A stretch of DNA of 64,000 nt from Pueribacillus sp041725775. Its GTDB lineage: Bacteria > Bacillota > Bacilli > Bacillales > UBA6769. The translations under genes and the position numbers were made by a program. The stretch's first letter is position 1. Each line of letters starts with the position of its first letter. Under the pieces are notes generated by a model. That model ran no database searches. It worked only from the letters and a program-made list of their open reading frames with translations, and was not told the origin of the DNA. Below, in pieces: positions 1-8,260 of the stretch. The stretch is from positions 48,994 through 112,993 of the forward strand of contig NZ_JBEUEL010000007.1 in NCBI RefSeq assembly GCF_041725775.1. Direction: 5' to 3'.

Positions 1-2177
1 TTAGAAACATGCTCCCGTTTCCAAACACCTTGTTTTGGACTATCACCAAATTCAGTTCCATTGAGAAATGCTCTACGTTCAAATAAGTCCATATCGTCCC
101 AATCATCAGGAAGTAGCGTTTCAAGGTATTCACGAACCAAACCTTCTCGCTCGTCCGATTCCATCGCCATTCGTTGTTCTTCTTTCGCTAATTGATCAAT
201 ATCATGCTCGAGATATAGCTTTTCACCTTGCTTTACGTATTCGAGTGTTTCTGCCCATATTTGCAACACTTCTTCTTCAGTAACTTCCCACGATTTCTTC
301 TTTCCATCGCCTGGGGTTTTCACAGGCCAAAATCGTCTGTTACCCGTCGTATCCCTTAAGTAACCCTTCTCAGCATTAGTCGTTCCAAAGAATACACACT
401 GTCTTAAATGTGGTGTAACTCTTTTCGCAAAACTTGCTCGATAAATGTCGTTTTGTCGTGAAAGGAAACTCCTCAGTGTTTCTACTTCTGCTTTTTTAAG
501 TCCAGCGAGTTCCCCAATTTCAATGATCCAGTAACCTTGTAATTTCTCAGCAGCTGTCTTATCTTTTGTATCTGATAAACTTAAACTATCTGAAAACCAC
601 TCACCACCAAGCCTTGCAATAAGCGTACTTTTCCCGACTCCTTGAGGTCCGTTTAAAACGAGCATTGAATCAAATTTAATGCCAGGTGTGAGAACTCTAG
701 ATATTGCCGCACATAATGTTTTCCTTGTTACAGCACGAACGTATGGATTATCATCCGCTCCTAAATAATCAATTAATAACGTATCGACTCGTGCCACTTT
801 ATCCCACTCAGGCAAATTATCAAGATAATCACGAATCGGATGATACGACCTATCATCAGCTACTTTCGCAATTGCGATATCATAATTTCTAGCTGAAAAC
901 GTTCCATAGTGCGCATCGATATAACTAACTAACTGAGCATCATCCGCATCCCGCCAATATTTAGATGGATGCGACCAAGGAACAGGACTAACAATCTCCA
1001 AGTTGTCCGATAGCTCATTAAAAACAATCCCTTGAAGGTTTTCATCATGCTCCAGTATTAAAGTAAGGTTTCTAAGTGTATTTTTAACTGCACCTGTTTT
1101 ATCAAGCTCAAGTTGTCCTTCCCAGTCATCTTCTGTAAACTCAATTTCCGCTTGTTCTTTACGTTCTTCTGCGAACTGCACTTTCACTAGTTCATCCTTT
1201 AAAGCAAACTCAGTCATAGCCTTAAAGGATGGGAGTTTTGTTACTGCGGTTGAATAAGATGATTTATCATCTAAATCTTGAAACAAATGCAATCGAACTA
1301 GGTCAAACGCATTGAGTAAGTTCCCTGAAGCAGGATCTGTTGCATGATGGCTATAAGCAAACTTTCCGTTATATACAACGACCCCAGCAGACGAATCAGC
1401 TGGTATATAATCAAATCTTCCTTCCATCAAACTTGGTTCATACACATGTGATAAAAAACTATCAATGGCTTCCTCGATAGAATAAGCCCTACAAAAGGCA
1501 CCAATAATACCATCCTTCTCTAGTGGATCAGCCTGTTTTTTGATATTTCGTTGAACAACTTCTGACTGTCTTGATGACACAGGCCATGTTGTCGTATCTC
1601 GCCAATCGTCATATTTCGACAAATACAAATCAGGATCTAATAACTCACCATCTTTTTGTTCAAAAAAGAACTCACCGTTTGAAGGTGTCGATGGCCAGTA
1701 CATTAATCTTGAGGGTTCATATGTTGTATCATCAAAATAATCAATACCGATTTCTTTTGCGACCATTCTTGCGACCGCTGGATATTCATCTTCCGAAACA
1801 TCACGTTTAAACGGAATAATTAAACGTAGCCTTGGTTTTTCAGGAGTGTGTTTATGTGTTGAATATACGCAGCATTTAAAATCATAAAGAAGTTCAATTT
1901 GATCCCAAATACCAGGTACTGCGTAGTCCATATCAAGGGTAAGAAGTGAACGAGACAAAACATGTCCGTTCCTTCTTTTCCCCTGTTTCAAAGCACCGCC
2001 AACAAAGCCACCAACATCCTTTGTTGCATCTTGTTTTGCACGATTCATTTTTCTATATTCGTCTACCGTTTCAGTTGTACGGATTGTCTGATTTACAAGA
2101 TTAATAAACTCGTCCCACGTTACATCTTTGTTCTTCCACTTTCTGTCCATTCGACTATTTCCGACAGCTATTTTCAT
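1..2177 (-). CDS. Phage VirE-type primase/helicase (C-terminus cut by window edge)
   Basis: The reading frame opens with ATG at 2177 and runs without a stop to base 1, so at least 725 codons are present and the C-terminus lies outside the window. A P-loop (GPQGVGKST) sits near residues 510-518. It is followed by an acidic WIIEIGEL segment and a TTGNRRFWPV segment, which are typical of the virulence-associated E family of phage and plasmid replication helicases. The N-terminal part has a DxD (LDMDY) and a later STHKH motif, resembling an archaeo-eukaryotic-type primase-polymerase domain; that part of the call is inference. It is probably the replicative primase-helicase of the element, working with the DNA polymerase encoded upstream. 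Confidence 0.85.
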   Translation of the reverse strand, partial: MKIAVGNSRMDRKWKNKDVTWDEFINLVNQTIRTTETVDEYRKMNRAKQDATKDVGGFVGGALKQGKRRNGHVLSRSLLTLDMDYAVPGIWDQIELLYDFKCCVYSTHKHTPEKPRLRLIIPFKRDVSEDEYPAVARMVAKEIGIDYFDDTTYEPSRLMYWPSTPSNGEFFFEQKDGELLDPDLYLSKYDDWRDTTTWPVSSRQSEVVQRNIKKQADPLEKDGIIGAFCRAYSIEEAIDSFLSHVYEPSLMEGRFDYIPADSSAGVVVYNGKFAYSHHATDPASGNLLNAFDLVRLHLFQDLDDKSSYSTAVTKLPSFKAMTEFALKDELVKVQFAEERKEQAEIEFTEDDWEGQLELDKTGAVKNTLRNLTLILEHDENLQGIVFNELSDNLEIVSPVPWSHPSKYWRDADDAQLVSYIDAHYGTFSARNYDIAIAKVADDRSYHPIRDYLDNLPEWDKVARVDTLLIDYLGADDNPYVRAVTRKTLCAAISRVLTPGIKFDSMLVLNGPQGVGKSTLIARLGGEWFSDSLSLSDTKDKTAAEKLQGYWIIEIGELAGLKKAEVETLRSFLSRQNDIYRASFAKRVTPHLRQCVFFGTTNAEKGYLRDTTGNRRFWPVKTPGDGKKKSWEVTEEEVLQIWAETLEYVKQGEKLYLEHDIDQLAKEEQRMAMESDEREGLVREYLETLLPDDWDDMDLFERRAFLNGTEFGDSPKQGVWKREHVS

Positions 2178-2195
2178 ATTGATTACCTCCAATGC

Positions 2196-3020
2196 TTAAC
2201 TGTCCATTTCAATTTTTGGTAAGATGCCTTTTGATTTAAGTAAGTCATAAATAAACAATCGGCCTTTTTGCGTCCAATACGTATGAACTTTTGAACGATT
2301 ATAACCATTGCTATCTTTATATGTGTGAGTTTTTGTTGTTGTATATCCAAACTCAGCATGGTTTTGATATAGCAACCAAATCTTCCCTTGTTTATATTGA
2401 ACCCCTTGTTCGTGTAAGTATTTATTTAACCACCGAGCAGATTTTCCATAATCTTTTGCAATAACCGAAATCGCAACTGCATCCTTACAACTTAAAACAA
2501 CATCGTAATAACTCGCTTTTGGTTTCATCTCAACGATTTGCTGTTCCTGAACTTTTACTGTTTCCGATAATTGATTGTTTTTTAACCGCTCTGCTTTTAA
2601 TTCTTCTAACGCTTTAATCAAAATATCTGGATTAGCTAATACTTCATCCACTGCGTATAATCCATGCTTTCGAATAGATGGAAGAACGTCATGTGTAACC
2701 CATCTTCTGAATTCTTTTAATTTCTTCTTGCGTTGCAAAATATAATCTTCTGAAACCCCACGTGCCTTTGAAGGTTGCATAACAAAAAGTAATGAGTACA
2801 GACCAGATTCATTAACAATTGCAACCTGTTGTGAACCACCAGGGGTAGTCATTTGCGTATACCCCTTTTCATCTTCATCTAGGGACTGCATTGCACGATA
2901 TCTATTCGTTTCGCCAAACACATCACAGATGTCTTTTGCAACCCACCATGGATTGCCTTCCTTGAATACCGTTCTAACTGAACTACCTTCGAAATCAAAT
3001 ACTTTTAAATTGTTCATCAT
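2196..3020 (-). CDS. Phage antirepressor (BRO N-terminal domain plus KilAC-type C-terminal domain)
   Basis: This 274-residue protein begins with a BRO/Bro-N domain (residues about 5-120, including VFDFEGSSVRT, WWVAKDICDVFGE and RRWVTHDVLPSIRKHG). A short coiled-coil-like linker follows, then a C-terminal domain (about 165-270) resembling the ANT/KilAC domain of phage antirepressors. A strong ribosome site (AGGAGG) lies 9 bases before the ATG. In lambdoid-like Firmicutes phages such proteins counteract repressors or regulate early genes. The gene sits between the polymerase and the VirE-like gene, which supports a phage origin. Its target repressor is not visible in the window. Confidence 0.85.
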   Translation of the reverse strand: MMNNLKVFDFEGSSVRTVFKEGNPWWVAKDICDVFGETNRYRAMQSLDEDEKGYTQMTTPGGSQQVAIVNESGLYSLLFVMQPSKARGVSEDYILQRKKKLKEFRRWVTHDVLPSIRKHGLYAVDEVLANPDILIKALEELKAERLKNNQLSETVKVQEQQIVEMKPKASYYDVVLSCKDAVAISVIAKDYGKSARWLNKYLHEQGVQYKQGKIWLLYQNHAEFGYTTTKTHTYKDSNGYNRSKVHTYWTQKGRLFIYDLLKSKGILPKIEMDS

Positions 3021-3086
3021 ATAAATGAACCTCCTACAAATAGTTGTAGAGTAAATAAATTTACCCTCACCTATATGCGAAGAAAA

Positions 3087-3104
3087 AGGGGTATTCGAAC
3101 CCCT
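3087..3104 (-). terminator. Terminator after the phage DNA polymerase gene
   Basis: A GGGGT/ACCCC stem with a 6-base loop is followed on the minus strand by CCTTTTTC, just downstream of the polymerase stop codon. It separates the polymerase from the antirepressor gene. Confidence 0.65.
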
Positions 3105-3109
3105 CTAAA

Positions 3110-5044
3110 TTAATCTTTTTTATAGAAGTTTGTATCAAATCCATCCGCACGTAATTCCAACGTATCTGCCCAAGGTGGAGATACGCTCATTAAATCACTG
3201 ATATATTCGACCGTTACATCGTTTGGTGCTTCAATGACAATTTCATCATGTACATGCATGACAATACGAAAACCTTCATCATGAACACGTTGCAAAGCAA
3301 AACACAATAAATCTCTTGAGACAGCCTGGACAATGTTCTCGACAAACTTGGGACCATAGCTGAAAATCCGCTCCCACTTCTTTGTCGCACCAATACCTTC
3401 ATAAGAAACAGATTCATTTCCAAAACTATTTATCCCTATTCTTGGCTTTACATAAGAGAGCCATCTACCTGAAGGTAAACCAATCAGCAACATTCCGCTT
3501 TGATATTCAAACTTAATTCCATGGGTCATATGTGCTTTTCGTTGTCTCACAGTTTCTTTTGCTGCACGATCAACATCCCACCAAAATTTCACTATTTTTG
3601 AATTTGACTGCCGCCACACATCGACAAGTGGTTTTAATTCATGTTCTTCAAGTCCCATACTAAGAGCACCCATTGATTTCAACGCACCAACAGAACCTCC
3701 ATAACCAAGCGCAAGTTCTGCAATTTTTCCTTTTTGTCTTAATGGACTGTCTTTTGAAATTTCATCCAAGGGAACTTTAAACATCTGCGCAGCCGATGCT
3801 TCATAGATTTTCCCGTGTGATGCAAACACTTCATTCCGCCATTTTTCACCTGCAATCCAGGCAATCACACGTGCTTCAATTGCACTAAAGTCAACGATTA
3901 TGAAGCGATTGTTCCGAATAGGAACAAATGCGGTCCTTATAAGCTGAGAAAGTACACTCGGAACTGATTCATATAAAATTTGTAAGGCTTCAAAATTACC
4001 TTGTTTCAATAAAGCACGTGCTTCGTCTAAATCGGATATATGGTTTTGTGGTAGGTTCTGGACTTGAATTAACCTTCCTGCAAATCTTCCCGTACGATTT
4101 GCACCGTAAAACTGAATTAATCCTCTAGCTCGTCCATCACGACAAACGACATTTTCCATAGCCGCATATTTTTTCACGCTGGATTTTGCGAGTTGTTTTC
4201 TCAATTGAAGCACTTCCTTAATTTCACCTTCATTAGTTTTAATTAAATGTGTCACTGCAGCCTTATTTAAACTATCTGTTTCTACACCTTTTGTTTGTAA
4301 CCATTCCCGCATTTGCTTTACGGAATTTGGGTTTTCTAGCTTAGTTATTTCCTTCATACGACTGACTAACTGATTGCGAATTAAATCATCACATTTAATA
4401 GCCTGAGCAACTAACTCCAAATCCAGCTTTATTCCTCTATCATTTATTAACTGATCAAGAAGGTAGTTATCCCACTCTACTTCGGGCATCGGAAATTTTG
4501 ATAGTTTATCTTGTATCGCAATTTCGGTTTCTACATCACGTTTGTTATATGCTTTAAAACTGTTCCATTTGTTCGGATCGTGTTCTTTTAGATTTCTTGT
4601 TCGGCCGCCATTTGTTTTTGTTGGCTTACAAGGGATAGAGAAAAAACGAATTAAATCTTTCCCTTCCGACAGCTTTTGTTTATCCGCCCCCGTAACCATT
4701 GCAGCTCCTTCTAAAGATAACGGTAAACCTAAATAAGCAGACCACACCATTGTGCATCGCCAATCAACAGGTGATAAATGTTGCTTGAAATGTCTACTTA
4801 AACAAATCCGTTCGAACTGAGCATTGAATGCCCATTTTGTAACACCTTCATTAAATATCGCTTGTTCAATTTCAGACGGGATAGACTCACCGTTTGCCAA
4901 ATCAATAACATAAACAGGTCCACTATCCACACTGTAAGCAAATAGCATTACTTCAAAATCATCTGCCTCCACATAGCGATAGACCCCGCTTTTAGCGAGG
5001 TCCACACTACTATATGTTTCAATATCAATATTTAATGTTTTCAT
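3110..5044 (-). CDS. Phage family A DNA polymerase with 3'-5' exonuclease domain
   Basis: This 644-residue enzyme has an N-terminal DnaQ-like exonuclease with Exo I (DIETYS, residues 7-12), Exo II (WAFNAQFE, near 72-79) and Exo III (YNKRDVE, near 166-172). The polymerase domain has motif A (VDFSAIEAR, about 385-393), motif B (RQKGKIAELALGYG, about 436-449) and motif C (MHVHDE, ending near 601). It should be the replicative polymerase of the element. Its ATG overlaps the stop of the DUF2815 gene by 4 bases, so the two are likely translationally coupled. No 5'-3' exonuclease domain is present, as is usual for this phage-type polymerase. Confidence 0.93.
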   Translation of the reverse strand: MKTLNIDIETYSSVDLAKSGVYRYVEADDFEVMLFAYSVDSGPVYVIDLANGESIPSEIEQAIFNEGVTKWAFNAQFERICLSRHFKQHLSPVDWRCTMVWSAYLGLPLSLEGAAMVTGADKQKLSEGKDLIRFFSIPCKPTKTNGGRTRNLKEHDPNKWNSFKAYNKRDVETEIAIQDKLSKFPMPEVEWDNYLLDQLINDRGIKLDLELVAQAIKCDDLIRNQLVSRMKEITKLENPNSVKQMREWLQTKGVETDSLNKAAVTHLIKTNEGEIKEVLQLRKQLAKSSVKKYAAMENVVCRDGRARGLIQFYGANRTGRFAGRLIQVQNLPQNHISDLDEARALLKQGNFEALQILYESVPSVLSQLIRTAFVPIRNNRFIIVDFSAIEARVIAWIAGEKWRNEVFASHGKIYEASAAQMFKVPLDEISKDSPLRQKGKIAELALGYGGSVGALKSMGALSMGLEEHELKPLVDVWRQSNSKIVKFWWDVDRAAKETVRQRKAHMTHGIKFEYQSGMLLIGLPSGRWLSYVKPRIGINSFGNESVSYEGIGATKKWERIFSYGPKFVENIVQAVSRDLLCFALQRVHDEGFRIVMHVHDEIVIEAPNDVTVEYISDLMSVSPPWADTLELRADGFDTNFYKKD

Positions 5045-5595
5045 GATAAGAAGTCATCATCCACATCAGTAGCAAAATCTACCGATGCATCCGTACGACC
5101 ACCTAATGGCTCTCCATCACGAATCTTTTGAATGTTACCAAGGCCGCAAGCAATCCCTCGGTTACCATTTGAATTAAACGCATAAAAGTTAATACTTACA
5201 CGAGCATACACTCCTGAATAAACCTCTGAGCGCTCTAAAATTGGATTAATATCAGCATCTACAATCTGTGGTGGTGTAATGCTGTTTGCATTAACAAAGA
5301 AACTATCCGCATACGCTTCATCATATGAACGGTCAATATCTCCATCACGAAGCGGTAATTTTAACGACTGCTTGTTTGGGATCTTTCCACCAAACTTTCC
5401 ACGACCTTCTTCAATTGCAGCATCTACTGCTTTTTCAATTGCTTCTAAAGTTTTCCTATCACTTTTTGGAATAATAACACTCACACTATATTTTTCTTTT
5501 CCACCATTGATTGACTTTGGCTCCCACACATTTGCATAAGATAAACGAACGACACCTGTAATAACTTTTGTTGGATTTTTTACTGTTTTCGACAT
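5041..5595 (-). CDS. DUF2815 family phage protein
   Basis: This 184-residue protein begins VKNPTKVITGVVRLSYANVW, and its acidic tail (DFATDVDDDFLS) resembles the acidic tails of single-strand DNA-binding proteins. DUF2815 proteins are found almost always next to DUF2800 and a family A polymerase in Firmicutes prophages. A role in DNA binding during replication is plausible from context and from the tail, but is inference. The gene lies 2 bases after the DUF2800 stop and overlaps the polymerase start. Confidence 0.8.
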   Translation of the reverse strand: MSKTVKNPTKVITGVVRLSYANVWEPKSINGGKEKYSVSVIIPKSDRKTLEAIEKAVDAAIEEGRGKFGGKIPNKQSLKLPLRDGDIDRSYDEAYADSFFVNANSITPPQIVDADINPILERSEVYSGVYARVSINFYAFNSNGNRGIACGLGNIQKIRDGEPLGGRTDASVDFATDVDDDFLS

Positions 5596-5597
5596 AA

Positions 5598-6728
5598 TTA
5601 TTTCTCCTCCATAAATTCATTTTTTGCTATTGATATATTTATTTCTGGACGCTTATCCGTTACTGGAACAAGCGTTGGTTTCCCTTTTGGCTTAGTAATG
5701 AAATCACCAAGTAGTTCATTAAACTTCTTTTTACCCATCAGTTTTTCCATGTTGGTTATGGTCAGCAGACTTTGCTTATAAATATCTTCATAGCCTGCCT
5801 TCTTTGCAGCTTCAGCTACCGCTTCTTCATCTGTGTATTTACGATTAGATCTACCTTCTACAACCTTAAAACCTTTCCACTGTTTTCCTTGTTGAACAGC
5901 GGCATTCGTTGCATAAGCAAATATTTCATTTGCCCATTTAGTAAGGTCATTCACATGAAGCAAGATTTCTGTAATTTCATCATCTGTTAATAAAGGCGGC
6001 TTTTTAAATTCAAATTTTGCTACCTTCAAATTTTCTTCCGCCCTTGCCCTGCACTCCACAGATGCCTTACAAAACCTACACCAGTCACCAGGCTTATATT
6101 CACCATCACCTTTGAACGCTAATTCAGCTTTTGGTTTAAGTGAACTTTCCGCCCAATCTATTAGACTAATTTTAGACATTTCAAAGGTTGAGATATTTTC
6201 ACGTCTTGGTTGATAGATAGTGATTTTCACTGTATCGATATCATAAATCGCATCAAATAGATTTAGTGCTCCAAGTGCATATAGCATCATTTGCGGGTTA
6301 TTTTCCGCTTCAACTAAAACACCTTGTCCATATTTAAAATCGATAACATGAACAACATCATCTGCAACAATGACACAGTCACCTGTTCCAAACCCTTCTG
6401 GTACATAATTTGAAAAGTCCAATCGTTGTTCAATAAGAAGAAGTGGATCTTTCGTTGATTGTTTTGCTACTGCTAGTTCTTCTAAAATAAACTGGACATA
6501 TTCATCGGTATAACGTTCCATCTCTTCAGAATCATAAATGGATGTTGGCTTTTTCGTTGGGACCTTTAACGCTTCTCTAAGCTTATGTTCCCCTAGTTCA
6601 TGAGCGGCTGTTCCTTCCTTAGCCGCTTCACCACTAGAATCTTCAAATTCTAATTCAAGACGTGCCGATGGAGTACAATTCATCCATCGATGTGCTCCTG
6701 ACGCAGATAAAATGGCATGTTTCGTCAT
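5598..6728 (-). CDS. DUF2800 family protein (PD-(D/E)XK / RecB-like nuclease fold)
   Basis: This 376-residue protein has a RecB/Cas4-like core: an early SASGAHRWMNCTPSARLE segment, a central VIDFKYGQG motif carrying the D...K pair, a following NPQMMLYALGAL helix with the conserved Gln, and a cysteine cluster (CRFCKASVECRARA) of the type that binds iron-sulfur in AddB/Cas4-like nucleases. It is probably a DNA nuclease for phage replication or recombination. It overlaps the start-side of the next upstream gene by 4 bases and lies in the same operon as DUF2815 and the polymerase. Confidence 0.85.
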   Translation of the reverse strand: MTKHAILSASGAHRWMNCTPSARLELEFEDSSGEAAKEGTAAHELGEHKLREALKVPTKKPTSIYDSEEMERYTDEYVQFILEELAVAKQSTKDPLLLIEQRLDFSNYVPEGFGTGDCVIVADDVVHVIDFKYGQGVLVEAENNPQMMLYALGALNLFDAIYDIDTVKITIYQPRRENISTFEMSKISLIDWAESSLKPKAELAFKGDGEYKPGDWCRFCKASVECRARAEENLKVAKFEFKKPPLLTDDEITEILLHVNDLTKWANEIFAYATNAAVQQGKQWKGFKVVEGRSNRKYTDEEAVAEAAKKAGYEDIYKQSLLTITNMEKLMGKKKFNELLGDFITKPKGKPTLVPVTDKRPEINISIAKNEFMEEK

Positions 6729-7042
6729 TGCAATTCCTCCGCATCTTTCATCAATGCTTCATAGTCTTTTTCTTCAATTTCACTTAACTTGGTCGCACCA
6801 TACTTTTCAAGAAGCTTTTTAATATCGGCTGTAAAACCTGCTTGGCTCTTTTGTGCAAGTAATGTACGAACTTCTTCAAGCGATATTTTTTTCTTTTTCG
6901 GCTTTGCCTTTTTAACTGGTGTTTTTTCTTCCGTTCGTGGTGATTTTTCATTACTCGCCAACACTTCAGCAATCGTCTGAAGTGAGCCAGCTAAATTTTG
7001 TAAATCAGTGACCACATCAAGAAGTAATTTTGTTCTACTCAT
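6725..7042 (-). CDS. Small phage protein of unknown function
   Basis: About 105 residues starting from ATG at 7042. An upstream in-frame GTG at 7054 overlaps the likely ribosome site and is less likely. The middle is lysine-rich (PVKKAKPKKKK), and the C-terminus has a short helical repeat-like segment (LEKYGATKLSEIEEKDYEAL). Small proteins of this type often sit just upstream of DUF2800 in Firmicutes prophages. No catalytic motif is visible. The stop overlaps the DUF2800 start. Confidence 0.7.
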   Translation of the reverse strand: MSRTKLLLDVVTDLQNLAGSLQTIAEVLASNEKSPRTEEKTPVKKAKPKKKKISLEEVRTLLAQKSQAGFTADIKKLLEKYGATKLSEIEEKDYEALMKDAEELQ

Positions 7043-7043
7043 A

Positions 7044-7247
7044 TTAAGCTTCACCGCCTTTCCGAGTCTCTTTTATTTCCACTGTTTCTACTGAGTTTCC
7101 AGGTGTTATCACGAGTAGATTTACTTTCTTACCAAACAGTAAATCTAGCATTCGGCTACGCACTTTTTTGCGCTTACCTTCAACCACTCTCGTTTTTTCA
7201 CCATTTTCATCTTTAACATTGATGATTACCTTGTGTTTTAGACTCAT
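7044..7247 (-). CDS. Small phage protein of unknown function
   Basis: The ATG at 7247 is preceded by AGAAAGGAG at good spacing and gives a 67-residue basic, beta-rich protein. An in-frame GTG three codons upstream falls inside the ribosome site. Its stop is one base before the start of the next gene, so it belongs to the replication operon. I do not recognise the family. Confidence 0.6.
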   Translation of the reverse strand: MSLKHKVIINVKDENGEKTRVVEGKRKKVRSRMLDLLFGKKVNLLVITPGNSVETVEIKETRKGGEA

Positions 7248-7340
7248 CCGAAACACTCCTTTCTAAGGGTTTTATTTCGTCCCTTACTAGTAAGCGAAAA
7301 ATCATGCCCTTTCGAACCCCTTTTTTAAAATAAAATTTAA

Positions 7341-7361
7341 AAGGCTCAATTAAGAGCCCCT
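7341..7361 (-). terminator. Hairpin overlapping the end of the sigma-like gene
   Basis: GGCTC/GAGCC stem with a 6-base loop that spans the stop codon, followed on the minus strand by TTTTAAATTTTATTTT. It is a plausible weak intrinsic terminator or attenuator between the regulator and the replication operon. Confidence 0.5.
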
Positions 7362-7853
7362 TCTTATCAGTTTTTCTAATCTTCTGTATATTTTATTTAA
7401 ACGATTTCTGATAGCCGCTTCAGTCACATCTTCTTCGGCTGCAATCTCAACGTTTGTTTTTTGTTCATAAAATTTCTTTTGTATGGTTCTAAATTGTTTA
7501 TCTGTTAACTGCCCCATTGCTTTGTGCAATTGTTCGATTAACTTTTGTCTCTCTTCGCAGTTCTCCATTTCCAAAATTTTATTGAATGGATTTGCATCCC
7601 AATCTGCTAAAAGTTTGTTATGTTCAGCTTTTGAATCTCCATTTTCATCTACATAAGATTCTAAATTACAAGCAATTCGGTAATCATAGCGGCGACCTTC
7701 GTCCACTTCCTGATCATCTTCAGAATGTAAATATTCAATATCAACCTCTGTTACACCATTTTCCCCCGGTACGATGGTTGCTATCTTTTTACCTCCCGAA
7801 TAGTAAATGTAAGATTCTCTGTTCTTTTGGCTTGTTTTGTACTTTTTTGTCAT
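7350..7853 (-). CDS. Phage sigma-70 region 4-like regulator
   Basis: 167 residues from ATG at 7853, which has GGAGAGG upstream; a longer frame exists but lacks a ribosome site. The C-terminal 60 residues (KAMGQLTDKQFRTIQKKF ... NVEIAAEEDVTEAAIRNRLN) form a sigma region 4 type helix-turn-helix. The N-terminus carries a short beta segment (YIYYSGGKKIATIVPG) common in small sigma-like proteins of Firmicutes mobile elements. It probably controls transcription of the phage early or late genes; the exact target is unknown. Confidence 0.75.
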   Translation of the reverse strand: MTKKYKTSQKNRESYIYYSGGKKIATIVPGENGVTEVDIEYLHSEDDQEVDEGRRYDYRIACNLESYVDENGDSKAEHNKLLADWDANPFNKILEMENCEERQKLIEQLHKAMGQLTDKQFRTIQKKFYEQKTNVEIAAEEDVTEAAIRNRLNKIYRRLEKLIRRGS

Positions 7854-8120
7854 TGTTTGGCATCCTCTCCGCCAATTTGCGGTGGGCAAAGGATGCAAAC
7901 AATGAAGAACTTGTCCTTTAGTAACCTGACCTTTACTTAAAAAAGTGCGCAACAAGGTAAGGGTACTAATATTGAGACACTACAATCCTGGTGTGGATTG
8001 CGTACTTCAATATGTATCCTTTGCCCTTATTGCAAATCAGGCATTTGATATTTTTTTAATAGATAACAGCTGTTTCTCTATTAGATAATTCCAGTATAGG
8101 AGAGTTAAAAACGCTTGACC

Positions 8121-8138
8121 CGGACACGCCATGTCCGT
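8121..8138. repeat. Palindromic repeat copy 1
   Basis: The sequence CCGGACACGCCATGTCCG has arms CGGACA and TGTCCG around a 5-base centre. An identical copy lies at 8230-8247. The two flank a terminator, so they could be operators, a recombination site or RNA hairpins. Confidence 0.8.
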
Positions 8139-8160
8139 TTTAAGCATTAAAACAAATAAA

Positions 8161-8200
8161 AAAAGCATGAAACTGTAAACTTTCACAGTTTCATGCTTTT
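8161..8200. terminator. Strong bidirectional terminator
   Basis: A perfect 16-base-pair stem (AAAAGCATGAAACTGT and its complement) with an 8-base loop, with A/T tracts on both sides. It sits downstream of the metalloprotease gene on the minus strand and should end transcription of the restriction-modification block. Confidence 0.85.
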
Positions 8201-8229
8201 AAAAACAATAGAATTATAGAGTTTTATCA

Positions 8230-8247
8230 CCGGACACGCCATGTCCG
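8230..8247. repeat. Palindromic repeat copy 2
   Basis: Exact copy of the 18-base palindrome at 8121-8138, placed between the terminator and the end of the metalloprotease gene. Confidence 0.8.
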
Positions 8248-8260
8248 AATAAATTAAAAT

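Larger units (their letters stand above)
7854..8260. other. 407-base intergenic region between prophage module and restriction island
   Basis: No convincing gene. It contains two exact copies of an 18-base imperfect palindrome flanking a strong bidirectional terminator (listed separately). AT content rises here, marking the border between the phage replication genes and the restriction-modification block. Confidence 0.6.

Noticed and set aside
2196..3020. Could the antirepressor be an active toxin or defence protein
   Set aside because: BRO and KilAC-type domains are standard in phage regulators, and the place inside the replication module fits that role.
7350..7955. Longer start for the sigma-like protein at 7955
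   Set aside because: The extra 34 residues have no ribosome site, while ATG at 7853 has GGAGAGG at good spacing.
8101..8250. The two 18-base repeats as a CRISPR array
   Set aside because: Only two copies, a single 91-base spacer that is a terminator, and no cas genes nearby.
8101..8250. The repeats as a ToxIN-type RNA antitoxin
   Set aside because: No toxN-like gene beside them and the repeats are not in tandem.
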